Assembly: GCA_046726275.1 (NCBI GenBank)
Contig: JBKPAF010000040.1
Location: 1-64,000 of the forward strand
Origin: DASXTW01 sp046726275
Lineage (GTDB): Bacteria; Actinomycetota; UBA4738
Direction: 5' to 3'
Length of the DNA stretch: 64,000 bases
Part shown: piece after piece, positions 8,672 to 17,783 of the stretch
Position numbering within the stretch: position 1 is the first letter of the stretch
Layout of the letters: each line of letters begins with the position of its first letter
The notes under the pieces: generated by a model
Seen by the model: the letters and a program-made list of their open reading frames with translations, nothing else
What the model was told of the DNA's origin: nothing
Databases searched by the model: none
Position numbers and translations under genes: made by a program

Positions 8672-8905
8672 GGTCCCACTTTCCCTAGATCGGCTTCCGA
8701 TCACGAGGATAGGATTAGCCGACCGGGCCTGCACGGGGAAGTCCGGACGCCCCACCGAAGGAGGCAACCATAGTTCAGTTGCGACCCGACCCCAGCCTCT
8801 ACCCTTCGCCCAGGATGGCCGCAGAGGGTCAGGTCGCCTCGACGCGCTCTGGGCCGTCGCGCTGATCGTGGCCGCCGTCCCGGTCCTTCTCGCCTAGGGT
8901 CCCGG

Positions 8906-10855
8906 GTGCGGGCTCGGGCGCGGCTTCTGGTGCTCTTGGGGCTGGTCGGCTGCTCCGTCGTTACTGCGACGCAGGGAGGCAGTACAGCCTTCGCTCAGGC
9001 AGCCGACGAAAGGATCACGGCCTACCACATCTCCATCGACATCCAGCGAGAGGGTTGGATCGTCGTGACTGAGCGGATCGCCTACGACTTCGGCTCGAGC
9101 CAGCACCACGGCATCATCCGCAATATCCCGGCGCGATTTCGCTACGACGACCGGTCCGACCGCGTGTATCCGCTGCGGGTCCTCTCGGTCGTCGGCTCGC
9201 CGGGCACCCCCGACCAGTACGAGGTCATCAAGAGCGGGAGCGACGTCCAGATCAAGGTCGGTGATCCCGATCGCACGATCTCTGGCGAGCACAGCTACAC
9301 GCTGACCTATCGCGTAGACGGAGCCCTCAACGGCTTCGCCGATCACGACGAGCTTTACTGGAATGCCGTCGGCACGGAGTGGGGCGTGCCGATCGAAGAC
9401 GTCGACGTGGAGGTGCGAGCCCCGACCTCGCTTCAGCGGATCGCGTGCTTCGCCGGCCCTCTAGGCTCGAACCGTCCGTGCGCGACGAGCGACCTGCAGG
9501 GGGACACCGCCACCTTCGCCCAGCCGGGACTCAATCCCTACGAGGCCATGACCGTCGTCGTCGGCTTCCCCGCCGGGGTGGTACCGACTCCGAGGCCCAT
9601 CCTCGAGGAGCGGTGGAGCCTGGCCCGGGCCTTCTCGGCCACGCCCGTAGCCTTGGGTGTCGCGGGTGGGCTGCTGGCCCTCCTGCTGGCCGGGGTGGGC
9701 TACCTCCTGTGGGCCAACGGGCGAGACCGGCGCGCCATCGGGTCCCCCATCGACATCGCGTATGCCACCTCGCACGAAGGCGAACAACCGGTCCCTCTCT
9801 TCGAGCAGGGCACGTACCCGGTCGAGTACGCCCCGCCCGATGACATCCGGCCCGGCCAGGTCGGGACCCTCATCGACGAGGTGGCCAACCCCCTGGACGT
9901 CACCGCGACTATCGTCGACCTCGCCGTGCGTGGATATCTCCGCATCGAGGAGCTCCCCAAGCGTTGGTTCCTGGGCAAGCCCGACTGGCGGCTGGTCAAG
10001 TTGAAGGAAGCCGACCAGGGGCTGATCACGTACGAGCGGCTGCTGCTGGACGGCTTGTTCGAGGACGCCGACGAGGTGGGTGATGACCTGTTCATGGAGG
10101 AAGGGGACGAAGCCTCGACCGACGAGACCGAACTCGACGACAGCAGCGCGGCGCCGGCCCGGCCGGACCTTCCCGAGGCGACCGTGCCGAGCGAACCGGG
10201 GATCGCCGAGGTGAAGCTCTCCGCCCTGCGCAAGCGGTTCGGCCTGCGCCTGCGACGGATCCAGGACGCTCTTTACGCCGACGCCGTCAAGCGGCGCTGG
10301 TTCGCGGGGCGCCCCGACAGGATCCGCGCACGATGGCACACCATCGGCTTCGTCGTTCTCGCCGTGGGAGTCGGCCTGGTGTGGCTCGCCGCCGCGAGAT
10401 CCCATCTCGGCCTCATCCCGATCCCTCTCGCGCTGGCCGGGCTGGTGCTCGTTTGGGCTGCCCGGTGGATGCCCAGGCGCACCCCGAAGGGCACGGGGTT
10501 GGTTCGCCGGGTCCTCGGATTCCGAACCTACATCGAGACGGCCGAAGCCCATGAGGCCCGGTTCCAGGAGCGGGAGAACATCTTCTCGACCTACCTTCCG
10601 TACGCCGTCGTCTTCGGCTGCACCGAGAAGTGGGCCCACGCCTTCGCCGGGATCGACGGACAGGTCCCCTCCACGGCCGGGTGGTACGTGGGCGCCTATC
10701 CGTTCAACGTGGGGAGCTTCACGTCCTCGATCGACCACTTCTCCTCGGTCGCCGCGGGGACCATCACCTCGGCCGCCGCGACCGGCTCCAGCGGATTCGG
10801 GGGCGGGGGGTTCTCAGGCGGTGGCGGGGGTGGTGGTGGGGGCGGCTCGTGGTGA
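8906..10855 (+). CDS. DUF2207 domain membrane protein with Gly-rich tail
   Basis: A 649-residue membrane protein. A signal peptide occupies residues 1-31. The external DUF2207 domain begins ITAYHISIDIQREGWIVVTE and includes the family signature SSQHHGIIRNIP. A transmembrane helix lies near 242-268. A cytoplasmic acidic region (EEGDEASTDETELDD) follows, then two further helices near 478-520. The C-terminus is FGGGGFSGGGGGGGGGG-rich and ends SW, as in YciQ/DUF2207 proteins. The role is unknown; these proteins are thought to act at the envelope. The GTG start directly precedes the signal peptide. The stop lies one base from the stop of the convergent DUF459 gene. Confidence 0.88.
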   Translation: MRARARLLVLLGLVGCSVVTATQGGSTAFAQAADERITAYHISIDIQREGWIVVTERIAYDFGSSQHHGIIRNIPARFRYDDRSDRVYPLRVLSVVGSPGTPDQYEVIKSGSDVQIKVGDPDRTISGEHSYTLTYRVDGALNGFADHDELYWNAVGTEWGVPIEDVDVEVRAPTSLQRIACFAGPLGSNRPCATSDLQGDTATFAQPGLNPYEAMTVVVGFPAGVVPTPRPILEERWSLARAFSATPVALGVAGGLLALLLAGVGYLLWANGRDRRAIGSPIDIAYATSHEGEQPVPLFEQGTYPVEYAPPDDIRPGQVGTLIDEVANPLDVTATIVDLAVRGYLRIEELPKRWFLGKPDWRLVKLKEADQGLITYERLLLDGLFEDADEVGDDLFMEEGDEASTDETELDDSSAAPARPDLPEATVPSEPGIAEVKLSALRKRFGLRLRRIQDALYADAVKRRWFAGRPDRIRARWHTIGFVVLAVGVGLVWLAAARSHLGLIPIPLALAGLVLVWAARWMPRRTPKGTGLVRRVLGFRTYIETAEAHEARFQERENIFSTYLPYAVVFGCTEKWAHAFAGIDGQVPSTAGWYVGAYPFNVGSFTSSIDHFSSVAAGTITSAAATGSSGFGGGGFSGGGGGGGGGGSW

Positions 10856-10856
10856 G

Positions 10857-12095
10857 CTACCGGGCTGGGGTGCGCCACAGCGAGGCCATCACCCGCATGA
10901 TCGATCCTGCCAGGCGATCCAGGCCCGCGGCGGTCAGGTGGACGCCGTCGCTCGTCCGCACCAAATGCTGCTCGCCCGAGGAGCCCGGAAGGTAGGCGGA
11001 GTAGCCGCCGCCCGGCCCGGCGAAGAGATCCCACGAGTCGGAGTAGAGGACGCCGGGATGCTTGGCCGCCTCTACCCGGAACAAGCCGTTGATCGTCCGC
11101 ATGGACTGAGACCGCCACGTCGTCGCCATGGGCGGCATCCCGACCCAGATCAGGGGCCGCCCCGACGCCGAAACCTCTGCCATGACCCGGCCGACCCGCT
11201 GGCGGTACAGCCTCTTCCACTCCGACGTCCCGAACCGGACGCCGTGACCCTTGGCCAGGAAGGCCTGGGCATCGTTGGCCCCGAAGGCGGCGACCACGAC
11301 GTCGGGCTCGAAGTCATGGATGTCGACTGCTATCTGGTAGGTCCAGTCGAAGTAGTCGGGGCGAGCCAGGCCGGTTGACTGCCTGGCGTCGGTCTCCAGC
11401 ACGAAGGACTTCCGACCCGATAGGGCCCGGCCGAGCCCGATGGCCAGATCCTCACCGATGGAGTCCCCCACGGCTAGAACGCGAAGGGGATTGGACCTGG
11501 TCGGTCGGTGGACGAGGGGTCCGGTGAAGGCGGGCGTCGAGGGTGAGGGTAGGGATTTCGCTGGAGGCCGGACACCGGCGTCAGGAGAGAGGGGCGGAGA
11601 CGGGGCCGGGAGCGGGACCGAGGGGGGCAGAGGGCCCAACCGGTCGAGGCCCGTCGCCCTGAGCAGAGGAGGTGGGGGCTGCGGCCCGTGAGCCCTCCCG
11701 AGGGCCGCATCGATGCCCGACTCGATCCTGTCCAGCCCGAGCACCGCGCTCATCCGGGCGAGCGGCCGAAGCACGACGAGGGCGGCGCTGCGCCGCATCC
11801 CCAGCGGCGAGCTCTCTGCGGACCGCAGCAGCGAAGGGGCTGCCAGGAGCCCCCAGAGCAGGAAGCACGTCAAGCCGATGACCAGCACCCGCCCGGCCGG
11901 GCCTACGTGCCGGCCCGGCCGGTCCGGGTGCGGTCTCCCCGCCAGCGACGGCTTCGGGTTCGCGGTTCTGCCGGTGTCGCGCGTTCCCGAGGTCGACGTT
12001 CTTCCTGGCCTGGGGACCTCAGGGCCGCGCCACGGAGGGAATGGCCGACCCTGGGGTTCGGGAGGGATTCGGGCGGGATGGGTCCGGATGGCCAT
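10857..12095 (-). CDS. DUF459 SGNH-hydrolase-like surface protein
   Basis: A 412-residue protein with a proline-rich cytoplasmic start, one transmembrane helix at about 69-88, a long Pro/Ser-rich linker and an extracellular SGNH/GDSL domain from about 205. The nucleophile motif is VLAVGDSIGEDLA (Ser212), followed by FGANDAQAF and a C-terminal SDGVHLTAAGLDRL holding the Asp/His pair. DUF459 proteins typically pair with MBOAT acyltransferases; the partner gene ends three bases upstream. Together they probably add or transfer acetyl groups on a surface polysaccharide (inference from AlgI/AlgJ-like systems). Confidence 0.85.
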   Translation of the reverse strand: MAIRTHPARIPPEPQGRPFPPWRGPEVPRPGRTSTSGTRDTGRTANPKPSLAGRPHPDRPGRHVGPAGRVLVIGLTCFLLWGLLAAPSLLRSAESSPLGMRRSAALVVLRPLARMSAVLGLDRIESGIDAALGRAHGPQPPPPLLRATGLDRLGPLPPSVPLPAPSPPLSPDAGVRPPAKSLPSPSTPAFTGPLVHRPTRSNPLRVLAVGDSIGEDLAIGLGRALSGRKSFVLETDARQSTGLARPDYFDWTYQIAVDIHDFEPDVVVAAFGANDAQAFLAKGHGVRFGTSEWKRLYRQRVGRVMAEVSASGRPLIWVGMPPMATTWRSQSMRTINGLFRVEAAKHPGVLYSDSWDLFAGPGGGYSAYLPGSSGEQHLVRTSDGVHLTAAGLDRLAGSIMRVMASLWRTPAR

Positions 12096-12098
12096 GGG

Positions 12099-13523
12099 TC
12101 AGAACCTGAAATAGATGAAAGGAGCCACGCCCTGCGGCCCCAACGTCGTGATGGCGAACAGGGTCCCGGCCAGCACGATGCCCTGGGCGGCCGGGCGAAG
12201 CTCAGAGAAGCCGTCCTGGACCCTCGACGGCAGATTCTTCGGGATGTACTGAGCACCGATCCCGAGGGCGATCACCGCGACGACCAGCGGGGTCACGGCG
12301 GGGGCAGGTCCGAAGGCCGTCACCAGACGGGTGAGCAGCTGGAAGGCCGTTCCGATCGAGTCTGATCGGAAGAACACCCAGCCCAGACACACGAGATGGA
12401 ACGTGGCCACCCGCTGGACGACGCGGTCAGTGGGCGCGTCGGGAAGCTCGGACAGGCCCCGGTTGACCCTGCAGGCACGCCGCCAGTGGCCGGCCACCTG
12501 ACCGAAGCCGTGCAGGGCACCCCAGGCCACGAAGGTCCACCCGGCGCCGTGCCACAGGCCACCCAGGACCATGGTGATGAGGATGTTGCGGTAGGTCTGA
12601 GACCTGGATCCCTTCGACCCGCCCAGGGGGATGTACACGTAGTCCCTCAACCAGCGCGAGAGGGTCATGTGCCACCGCCGCCAGAAATCCTGCAGCGATC
12701 GGGCGGTGTACGGAGCGTTGAAGTTCTCCGGGAAACGAAACCCCAGCAGCAGGGCGATCCCGATGGCGATGTCCGTGTACCCGCTGAAGTCGGCGTAGAT
12801 CTGCACGGCGTAGCCGTAGATGGCGAACAGGATCTCCAGGGCAGAATGCTGGCCCGGGGCCCCGAACACCGGATCGACGATGGCCGAGGCCAGGAAGCTC
12901 GAGATCACGACCTTCTTGAAGAGGCCGGCGAAGATCAAGTAGGCAGCTCGCGAGTAGTCGATCGTGCGGGGGTCACGGCGCCTACGGATCTGGGGAAGGA
13001 GCTCGTGGCCCCGCACGATCGGACCGGCCACCAGGTGGGGGAAGAACGACAGGTACACCGCGAAGTCGAGCCATCCCGCGGGCTCGATCTGCTCTCGGTA
13101 CACGTCGACCACGTGGCTGATGGCCATGAACGTGAAGAAGGAGATGCCCACGGGCAGGATGACCTGCATCAATGGGATCGGTGCGCTCAGGCCGAGGGCG
13201 TGGAGCGTGTTGTCCAGGTTGAGGCTGAGGAACCCGTAGTACTTGAACCACACGAGCAAGCCCAGGAGGGACGAGATCGTCGCCCCCAGGATCCAGCGCT
13301 TCGCCCGAAGGCTTTCCGTCCGGTTGACGGCCGCGGCGCCGGCCTGCGCCGTGACTGTGGCGGCCCCCAACAGGAAGATGTAGTGCCAGTTCCACCAGCC
13401 ATAGAACACGTAGCTGGCGACAACCATAAAGGTCTTCCATAGCTTTGGATGGGGATTGAGCAGCCAGTGCCCTAAGAAGACGATTCCGAAGAAGATGCCG
13501 AAATCGATGGTCGGAAACAGCAT
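12099..13523 (-). CDS. MBOAT family O-acyltransferase (AlgI-like)
   Basis: A 474-residue polytopic membrane enzyme. Signature segments are YKF-type VWFKYYGFLSL, FPHLVAGPIVR, IYADFSGYTDIAIG, DFWRRWHMTLSRWLRDYVY and the catalytic GGLWHGAGWTF (His325). The AlgI/DltB class moves acetyl or other acyl groups across the membrane to a surface acceptor. The downstream DUF459 protein is the likely extracellular partner. No polysaccharide synthesis genes are close, so the acceptor cannot be named. The ATG at 13523 is the only start that retains the first hydrophobic helix. Confidence 0.95.
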   Translation of the reverse strand: MLFPTIDFGIFFGIVFLGHWLLNPHPKLWKTFMVVASYVFYGWWNWHYIFLLGAATVTAQAGAAAVNRTESLRAKRWILGATISSLLGLLVWFKYYGFLSLNLDNTLHALGLSAPIPLMQVILPVGISFFTFMAISHVVDVYREQIEPAGWLDFAVYLSFFPHLVAGPIVRGHELLPQIRRRRDPRTIDYSRAAYLIFAGLFKKVVISSFLASAIVDPVFGAPGQHSALEILFAIYGYAVQIYADFSGYTDIAIGIALLLGFRFPENFNAPYTARSLQDFWRRWHMTLSRWLRDYVYIPLGGSKGSRSQTYRNILITMVLGGLWHGAGWTFVAWGALHGFGQVAGHWRRACRVNRGLSELPDAPTDRVVQRVATFHLVCLGWVFFRSDSIGTAFQLLTRLVTAFGPAPAVTPLVVAVIALGIGAQYIPKNLPSRVQDGFSELRPAAQGIVLAGTLFAITTLGPQGVAPFIYFRF

Positions 13524-13761
13524 TTCCGAGCCCCTATCGTTGGCACAGCTTCCGGGCGATCCCTGCCGGTCAGGCGGGTGGGCCGCGCCTCATGCAGGGC
13601 CGGGCGAGGGCGAACCCTCCCCCCGACCAACGGGGAAGGGCCGCATCCTAGCGCGATTCGTTGATCGTGTATAGCCCGGACTTTTCGTTTTCCAACGTCC
13701 GCCTCGTAAGCTTTGTGTATAAGGGGCCGTGTTGCGAGCCGCCCTCTCGGCGGAGGTAGTG
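13524..13761. other. Divergent intergenic region between the MBOAT gene and fumC
   Basis: About 240 bases without a gene, containing the start regions of two divergent transcripts. On the plus side, TATAAG at 13718-13723 could be a -10 box for fumC, but a -35 match is weak. GGAGG at 13752-13756, five bases before the ATG at 13762, is a clear ribosome site. Confidence 0.4.
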
Positions 13762-15177
13762 ATGGCTGATCAAGGAGCAGGGACGAGGTTGGAGTCCGAC
13801 AGTATGGGCACGATCGAGGTGCCGTCCGACAAGTACTGGGGGGCGCAGACCCAGCGCTCGCTGCACCACTTCTCGATCGGGGGCCCCACCGAGCTGATGC
13901 CCACCGAGGTCGTTCGGGCGTTCGGCATCCTCAAGAAGGCCTGCGCCTTGGTCAACATGGACCTCGGCAAGCTCCCGCGCGAGAAGGGTGAGTTGATCGT
14001 GCGGGCGGCCGACGAGGTCATCGAAGGAAAGCTCGACGAGCACTTTCCCCTCTACGTCTGGCAGACGGGGTCGGGCACCCAGTCGAACATGAACGCCAAC
14101 GAGGTCATCTCGAACCGCGCCATCGAGATGGCCGGCGGCGAACTCGGATCCAAGAGGCCCGTCCATCCGAACGACGACGTGAACATGTCGCAGTCGTCGA
14201 ACGACACGTTTCCCACCACCATGCACATCGCCGCCGCCCAGACGGTGGTGCAGACGCTCCTTCCCGCGGTCCGGAGCCTTCGCGACTCACTGGCGAAGAG
14301 GGCCGAGGAGTTCTCCGACATCGTGAAGATCGGCCGGACGCACCTCCAGGACGCCGTGCCGCTCACCCTGGGACAGGAGTTCTCCGGGTACGTCGCCCAG
14401 CTCGACGCCGACCTCGAGCGGATCGAGCGAGCTCAGCCGGGCCTCTACGAGCTGGCCATCGGGGGGACCGCGGTGGGGACCGGGCTGAACTCTCCGAACG
14501 GCTTCGGCGAGAAGGTAGCCGCCACGATCGCCGAGCTGACCGGCCTTCCTTTCGTCTCGGCGCCGAACAAGTTCGCCGCGCTGGCGGCCCACGACGCCCT
14601 GGTCGATGCCCACGGAGCCCTCCGGACCCTCGCCGTCTCGCTGATGAAGGTCGCCAACGACCTCCGGTGGCTGGGTTCGGGACCCAGGTCGGGCCTGGGA
14701 GAACTGGAGCTGCCCGAGAACGAGCCAGGGTCGTCGATCATGCCGGGCAAGGTCAATCCGACCCAGTCGGAGGCCATGACCATGGTGTGCTGCCAGGTCT
14801 TCGGCAACGATGTGGCCATCACCGTGGCGGGCTCGCAGGGAAACTTCGAGCTGAACGTGTTCAAGCCCGTAATGATCAGGAACTTCCTCCATTCCACCCG
14901 GATCCTCGCCGACGTGTGCCGCACGTTCCGCGAGTTCTGCGTGGAGGGCCTGAAGCCGAACCTGGAGCGGATCGCCGACCTGGTGAACAACTCGCTGATG
15001 TTGGTCACGGCCCTCTCGCCCAAGATCGGCTACGACAAGGCCGCCGAGATCGCCAAGAAGGCCCACCAGGAGGGCAAGACCCTCAAGGAGACCGTGCTCG
15101 AGCTGGGCTATCTCACCGAGGCCGAGTACGACGAGGCCGTCCGTCCGGAGAAGATGGTCGGTCCGGACCCGTCGTGA
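13762..15177 (+). CDS. fumC: Class II fumarate hydratase
   Basis: Interconverts fumarate and L-malate in the TCA cycle; the class II enzyme is iron-free and tetrameric. The sequence contains QTGSGTQSNMNANEVI, NMSQSSNDTFPTTMH, KIGRTHLQDAVPL (His194) and the mobile catalytic loop GSSIMPGKVNPTQ (Ser324-325). The 471-residue length is typical. The ATG at 13762 was preferred over in-frame codons 33 bases upstream because GGAGG lies five bases before it. The gene is monocistronic, with the divergent acylation pair upstream and the propeller gene convergent downstream. Confidence 0.97.
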   Translation: MADQGAGTRLESDSMGTIEVPSDKYWGAQTQRSLHHFSIGGPTELMPTEVVRAFGILKKACALVNMDLGKLPREKGELIVRAADEVIEGKLDEHFPLYVWQTGSGTQSNMNANEVISNRAIEMAGGELGSKRPVHPNDDVNMSQSSNDTFPTTMHIAAAQTVVQTLLPAVRSLRDSLAKRAEEFSDIVKIGRTHLQDAVPLTLGQEFSGYVAQLDADLERIERAQPGLYELAIGGTAVGTGLNSPNGFGEKVAATIAELTGLPFVSAPNKFAALAAHDALVDAHGALRTLAVSLMKVANDLRWLGSGPRSGLGELELPENEPGSSIMPGKVNPTQSEAMTMVCCQVFGNDVAITVAGSQGNFELNVFKPVMIRNFLHSTRILADVCRTFREFCVEGLKPNLERIADLVNNSLMLVTALSPKIGYDKAAEIAKKAHQEGKTLKETVLELGYLTEAEYDEAVRPEKMVGPDPS

Positions 15178-15235
15178 GAGTGGCTGGTCGACTCGCAGCG
15201 GTTACAGCACACGGAAGGTCGGGAGCGGTGAGCTT

Positions 15236-16555
15236 CTACCCCGCTGGCACCGTGAACGCGTACAGATCGCCGTTTGCCCCCGTCACATACACCGATCGCT
15301 CCGTAACGGTGGGCGTGGAGATCCCCTGCCAGGTCCCCAGAACTCGGCTGGTCCATATGGGCCGACACGCCTCGCGGGCTCGACATGAAGCAGGAAAGGC
15401 CAGGAGACGGTCCGTCGCAACGAAGACCAACTCGCCGCCGACCGCTGGAGCGGGAAGGAAGGACGCCTTCGACCCGGGGACCTCCGCAGTCCACAGTGGC
15501 TGGCAGGCCGCGCCACCCGAGCCGCAGGAAGCCGAGAAGGCGTAGAGCCGATCCGCACCCACGTAGACGATTGCGCCCGACCCGGCCACGGTCGGCGCGG
15601 TATATCCGAACGGAGGCCTCCAAGTCCAATCGGGCTCACACACCGAGCCCCTCGTTCCGCACGAAACGGGGAAGGCGTACAGGTCCCCGGCGCCGTGGTG
15701 TACGAATACCCGACCATCGGCCACAACCGGCGACGACAACGCTCCTCCATGTGGGCTCGTCCACAGGGGCTCACAGGCCAAGGCGGTTGTGCCGCAAGAC
15801 GCGGGGTAGGCGCGAAGCCCCTCGAGCTCGTTGGATAGGACGAGCCCCTCATGGATCACGGGAGGCGAGAAACCGCCAGGGCCGGCGCCGTGCCACCTCG
15901 GGCGACACGTCCCACCTCGGGCCACGCACGAGACGGCGAAGGCGTATGGGCCGGACCTGCTGTTCACGTAGATCAGGCCGCCAGACACGACAGGGGCGGA
16001 GAAGCCGTTGATATCGCCCGGTAACGGATCGACCCGGCCGATTGGCTGGCAGGCCGATCCATCGGTGGCGCATTTCGCGGGGAAGGCGAAGAGAGCCCCG
16101 CCACTCACGTACACCATCCCATCCGACACCGCAGGTGAGGAGAGAGCCCTCTCGTACCCAGTGACCCCGACCCAGAGCGGGCGGCACGGTCGGCTGGCCG
16201 GCGCGCAGGATGCCGGGAAGGCGTACAGGCGGTTCGAGGACACATACACGACCCCGCCCTCGACTACCGGCGCCGATCGGTTCACCGGTCCCTTTATGGA
16301 GGCGCTCCACCCCAGCTCGAGGCCAGAGATGTTCATCGGGTTGATCGGAGCGTCCGGACGAGAGTCCATCCGGGCCCGCAGAGCGATCAGAGCTCCCGAG
16401 GTTCCGGCCGCAGCGACAGTCAGAGCCAGGAGGGCCGATGCGATCTGCCGATTCCTCTGTCGCCGGGCGCGCAGACGAGCGAGCCGCTCGAACCCTCCTC
16501 GATCGGGTCGCAGCTCACTGCGGCGATCCTCCAGCATGCTTCGGACGTCACTCAT
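15236..16555 (-). CDS. Membrane-anchored PQQ-like beta-propeller with paired cysteines, candidate anti-sigma partner
   Basis: A 439-residue protein with a short basic cytoplasmic N-terminus, one transmembrane helix (about 41-62), then an extracellular propeller. Seven copies of a unit resembling LYAFPASC-x6-7-C-(R/Q/E)PLW recur. Each puts two cysteines in a tight hairpin, for example SCAPASRPC, KCATDGSAC and SCGTRGSVC. Strands of the form PVVxGGxVYV precede each unit, as in PQQ-like repeats. The start overlaps the stop of the upstream ECF sigma gene by eight bases, and the topology resembles anti-sigma factors with an external sensor domain, although no ZAS zinc motif is present. The role is inferred from position. 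Confidence 0.75.
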   Translation of the reverse strand: MSDVRSMLEDRRSELRPDRGGFERLARLRARRQRNRQIASALLALTVAAAGTSGALIALRARMDSRPDAPINPMNISGLELGWSASIKGPVNRSAPVVEGGVVYVSSNRLYAFPASCAPASRPCRPLWVGVTGYERALSSPAVSDGMVYVSGGALFAFPAKCATDGSACQPIGRVDPLPGDINGFSAPVVSGGLIYVNSRSGPYAFAVSCVARGGTCRPRWHGAGPGGFSPPVIHEGLVLSNELEGLRAYPASCGTTALACEPLWTSPHGGALSSPVVADGRVFVHHGAGDLYAFPVSCGTRGSVCEPDWTWRPPFGYTAPTVAGSGAIVYVGADRLYAFSASCGSGGAACQPLWTAEVPGSKASFLPAPAVGGELVFVATDRLLAFPASCRAREACRPIWTSRVLGTWQGISTPTVTERSVYVTGANGDLYAFTVPAG

Positions 16556-17129
16556 CGATCTCTCCGATCGCCTTTCTCAGCGCATGACGTCCTTGAGACG
16601 CGAGCTTCCGGACAGTGGCCGGCGTGACGTGCAGAACCTCGGCCGCCTCGTTCGTGGTGTAGTCCAGCAACTCCGTCAGCACGACCGCTGCCCTCTGTCG
16701 CCTGGTGATCGAGGCAAGCCCACGATCCACGGTGTGGCGGGCCAGGCTCACCTCGTCCTGGTCGGAGCCCGAGAGCTTTCTCATGAAACGCTTGGCCGCC
16801 ACCTTGGCACGCCTCCGACGCATGCGGAAGGCATTGAGGGCCGTTCGGTAAAGGTAACCGGTCGGGTTCTCGAGCGATCGGACGTGATCCCATCGCTCCC
16901 ACAACTTCAGGAAGGCTTCTTGTGTGAGTTCCTCCGCCTCGTTCCTGTCTCCCGTCATCAGACACATGGCCCCGAACAGACGCGACTGCTCCGTTTCATA
17001 GAACTCCCTGAAGTCCAGCACCGTGACGTCGGACCGGCTCGCCTCCTCGCCGAGGTCCGGTCTGGAGCTCGGCGCCTTGCCCTCGGTTCGGGTCGGACCC
17101 TGTAGTGGACTGGCAATCACCCTTGTCAT
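16548..17129 (-). CDS. ECF-type RNA polymerase sigma factor
   Basis: A sigma-70 family protein. Region 2 is recognisable as FYETEQSRLFGAMCLMTGD, then AEELTQEAFLKLWERWDHV and NPTGYLYRTALNAFRMRRRR. Region 4 carries a helix-turn-helix, LDYTTNEAAEVLHVTPATVRKL, ending with SQGRHALRKAIGE. It would redirect RNA polymerase to a small regulon, possibly including its own operon. The start is uncertain: ATG 17129 gives 193 residues, while the frame stays open to 17216, and no strong Shine-Dalgarno marks either. The gene is coupled to the downstream membrane propeller protein. Confidence 0.88.
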   Translation of the reverse strand: MTRVIASPLQGPTRTEGKAPSSRPDLGEEASRSDVTVLDFREFYETEQSRLFGAMCLMTGDRNEAEELTQEAFLKLWERWDHVRSLENPTGYLYRTALNAFRMRRRRAKVAAKRFMRKLSGSDQDEVSLARHTVDRGLASITRRQRAAVVLTELLDYTTNEAAEVLHVTPATVRKLASQGRHALRKAIGEIDE

Positions 17130-17216
17130 GAATGCTCGAAGTTTCCACTTCGTGAATGCCAGCCACCAAACTTTTCCATTTCCGGCCCGTGGTTGCGTTT
17201 GGGCTGTGCCGAGCAT

Positions 17217-17783
17217 TCATGCCGCATGAGCCATGTCCCGGCGGGAAATGCTGACCCAGGCCGTAACTCCGCCGTACTCCCCCACGAGCTGGAGTCGATC
17301 GAGACGCCGTCGGGCCTGGGGAGACTGGTCCGCAGTGGGGGTCGCGTCGTGGGTGTCATCGTGCCTCTGTGGCTCGGGTTGGCCGTCGCGGCCGGCGTCC
17401 TCGTCCCGGGTGGAGGGTCTGGCGGGCTCCACCACCCTCGCGGGGCAGTACCTCTCAAGAGTGAGCGGTTCACCCAACTTCCTCCAGTCGCCATGAACCG
17501 GGCCGCCCAGATCCATCCGAATGGAACTGTTGACCTTTCCTGCATCGATGGAGCCTGGCGATGGATCACCGGGCTGGATGCTGGTCTCCTCCGTCCACAA
17601 GACGTGGCTCGGCGTGGAATCCACGCGCCCGCCAGGAAGCGGATCGTCATGATGGTCTGGACGGAACTGACCACCCAGACGTTCTGGCACGGCCATCTCG
17701 GTGCTCTGAGACTGGCCAAGCAGCAGGTCCACGCTTTGTGCGCGCGAGCACGTCCCACTTCACCCGTAACCCAGAGCTGACCG
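17217..17783. other. Stretch without a confidently assigned gene
   Basis: About 570 bases upstream of the sigma factor. The best candidate is a plus-strand frame from ATG 17226 to 17780, about 184 codons. It has one hydrophobic segment (GVIVPLWLGLAVAAGVLVPG) that could be a signal anchor, but no recognisable domain and no clear ribosome site. Frames on the other strand are open too, as expected at this G+C. It may be a divergent exported protein, a decayed gene or simply the long control region of the sigma operon. Confidence 0.3.

Noticed and set aside
8814..8897. Short hydrophobic open stretch ending ALIVAAVPVLLA before the DUF2207 gene
   Set aside because: No usable start codon or ribosome site; likely upstream non-coding sequence.
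10800..10855. G-rich repetitive sequence, a possible simple repeat
   Set aside because: It encodes the glycine-rich tail normal for DUF2207/YciQ-like proteins.
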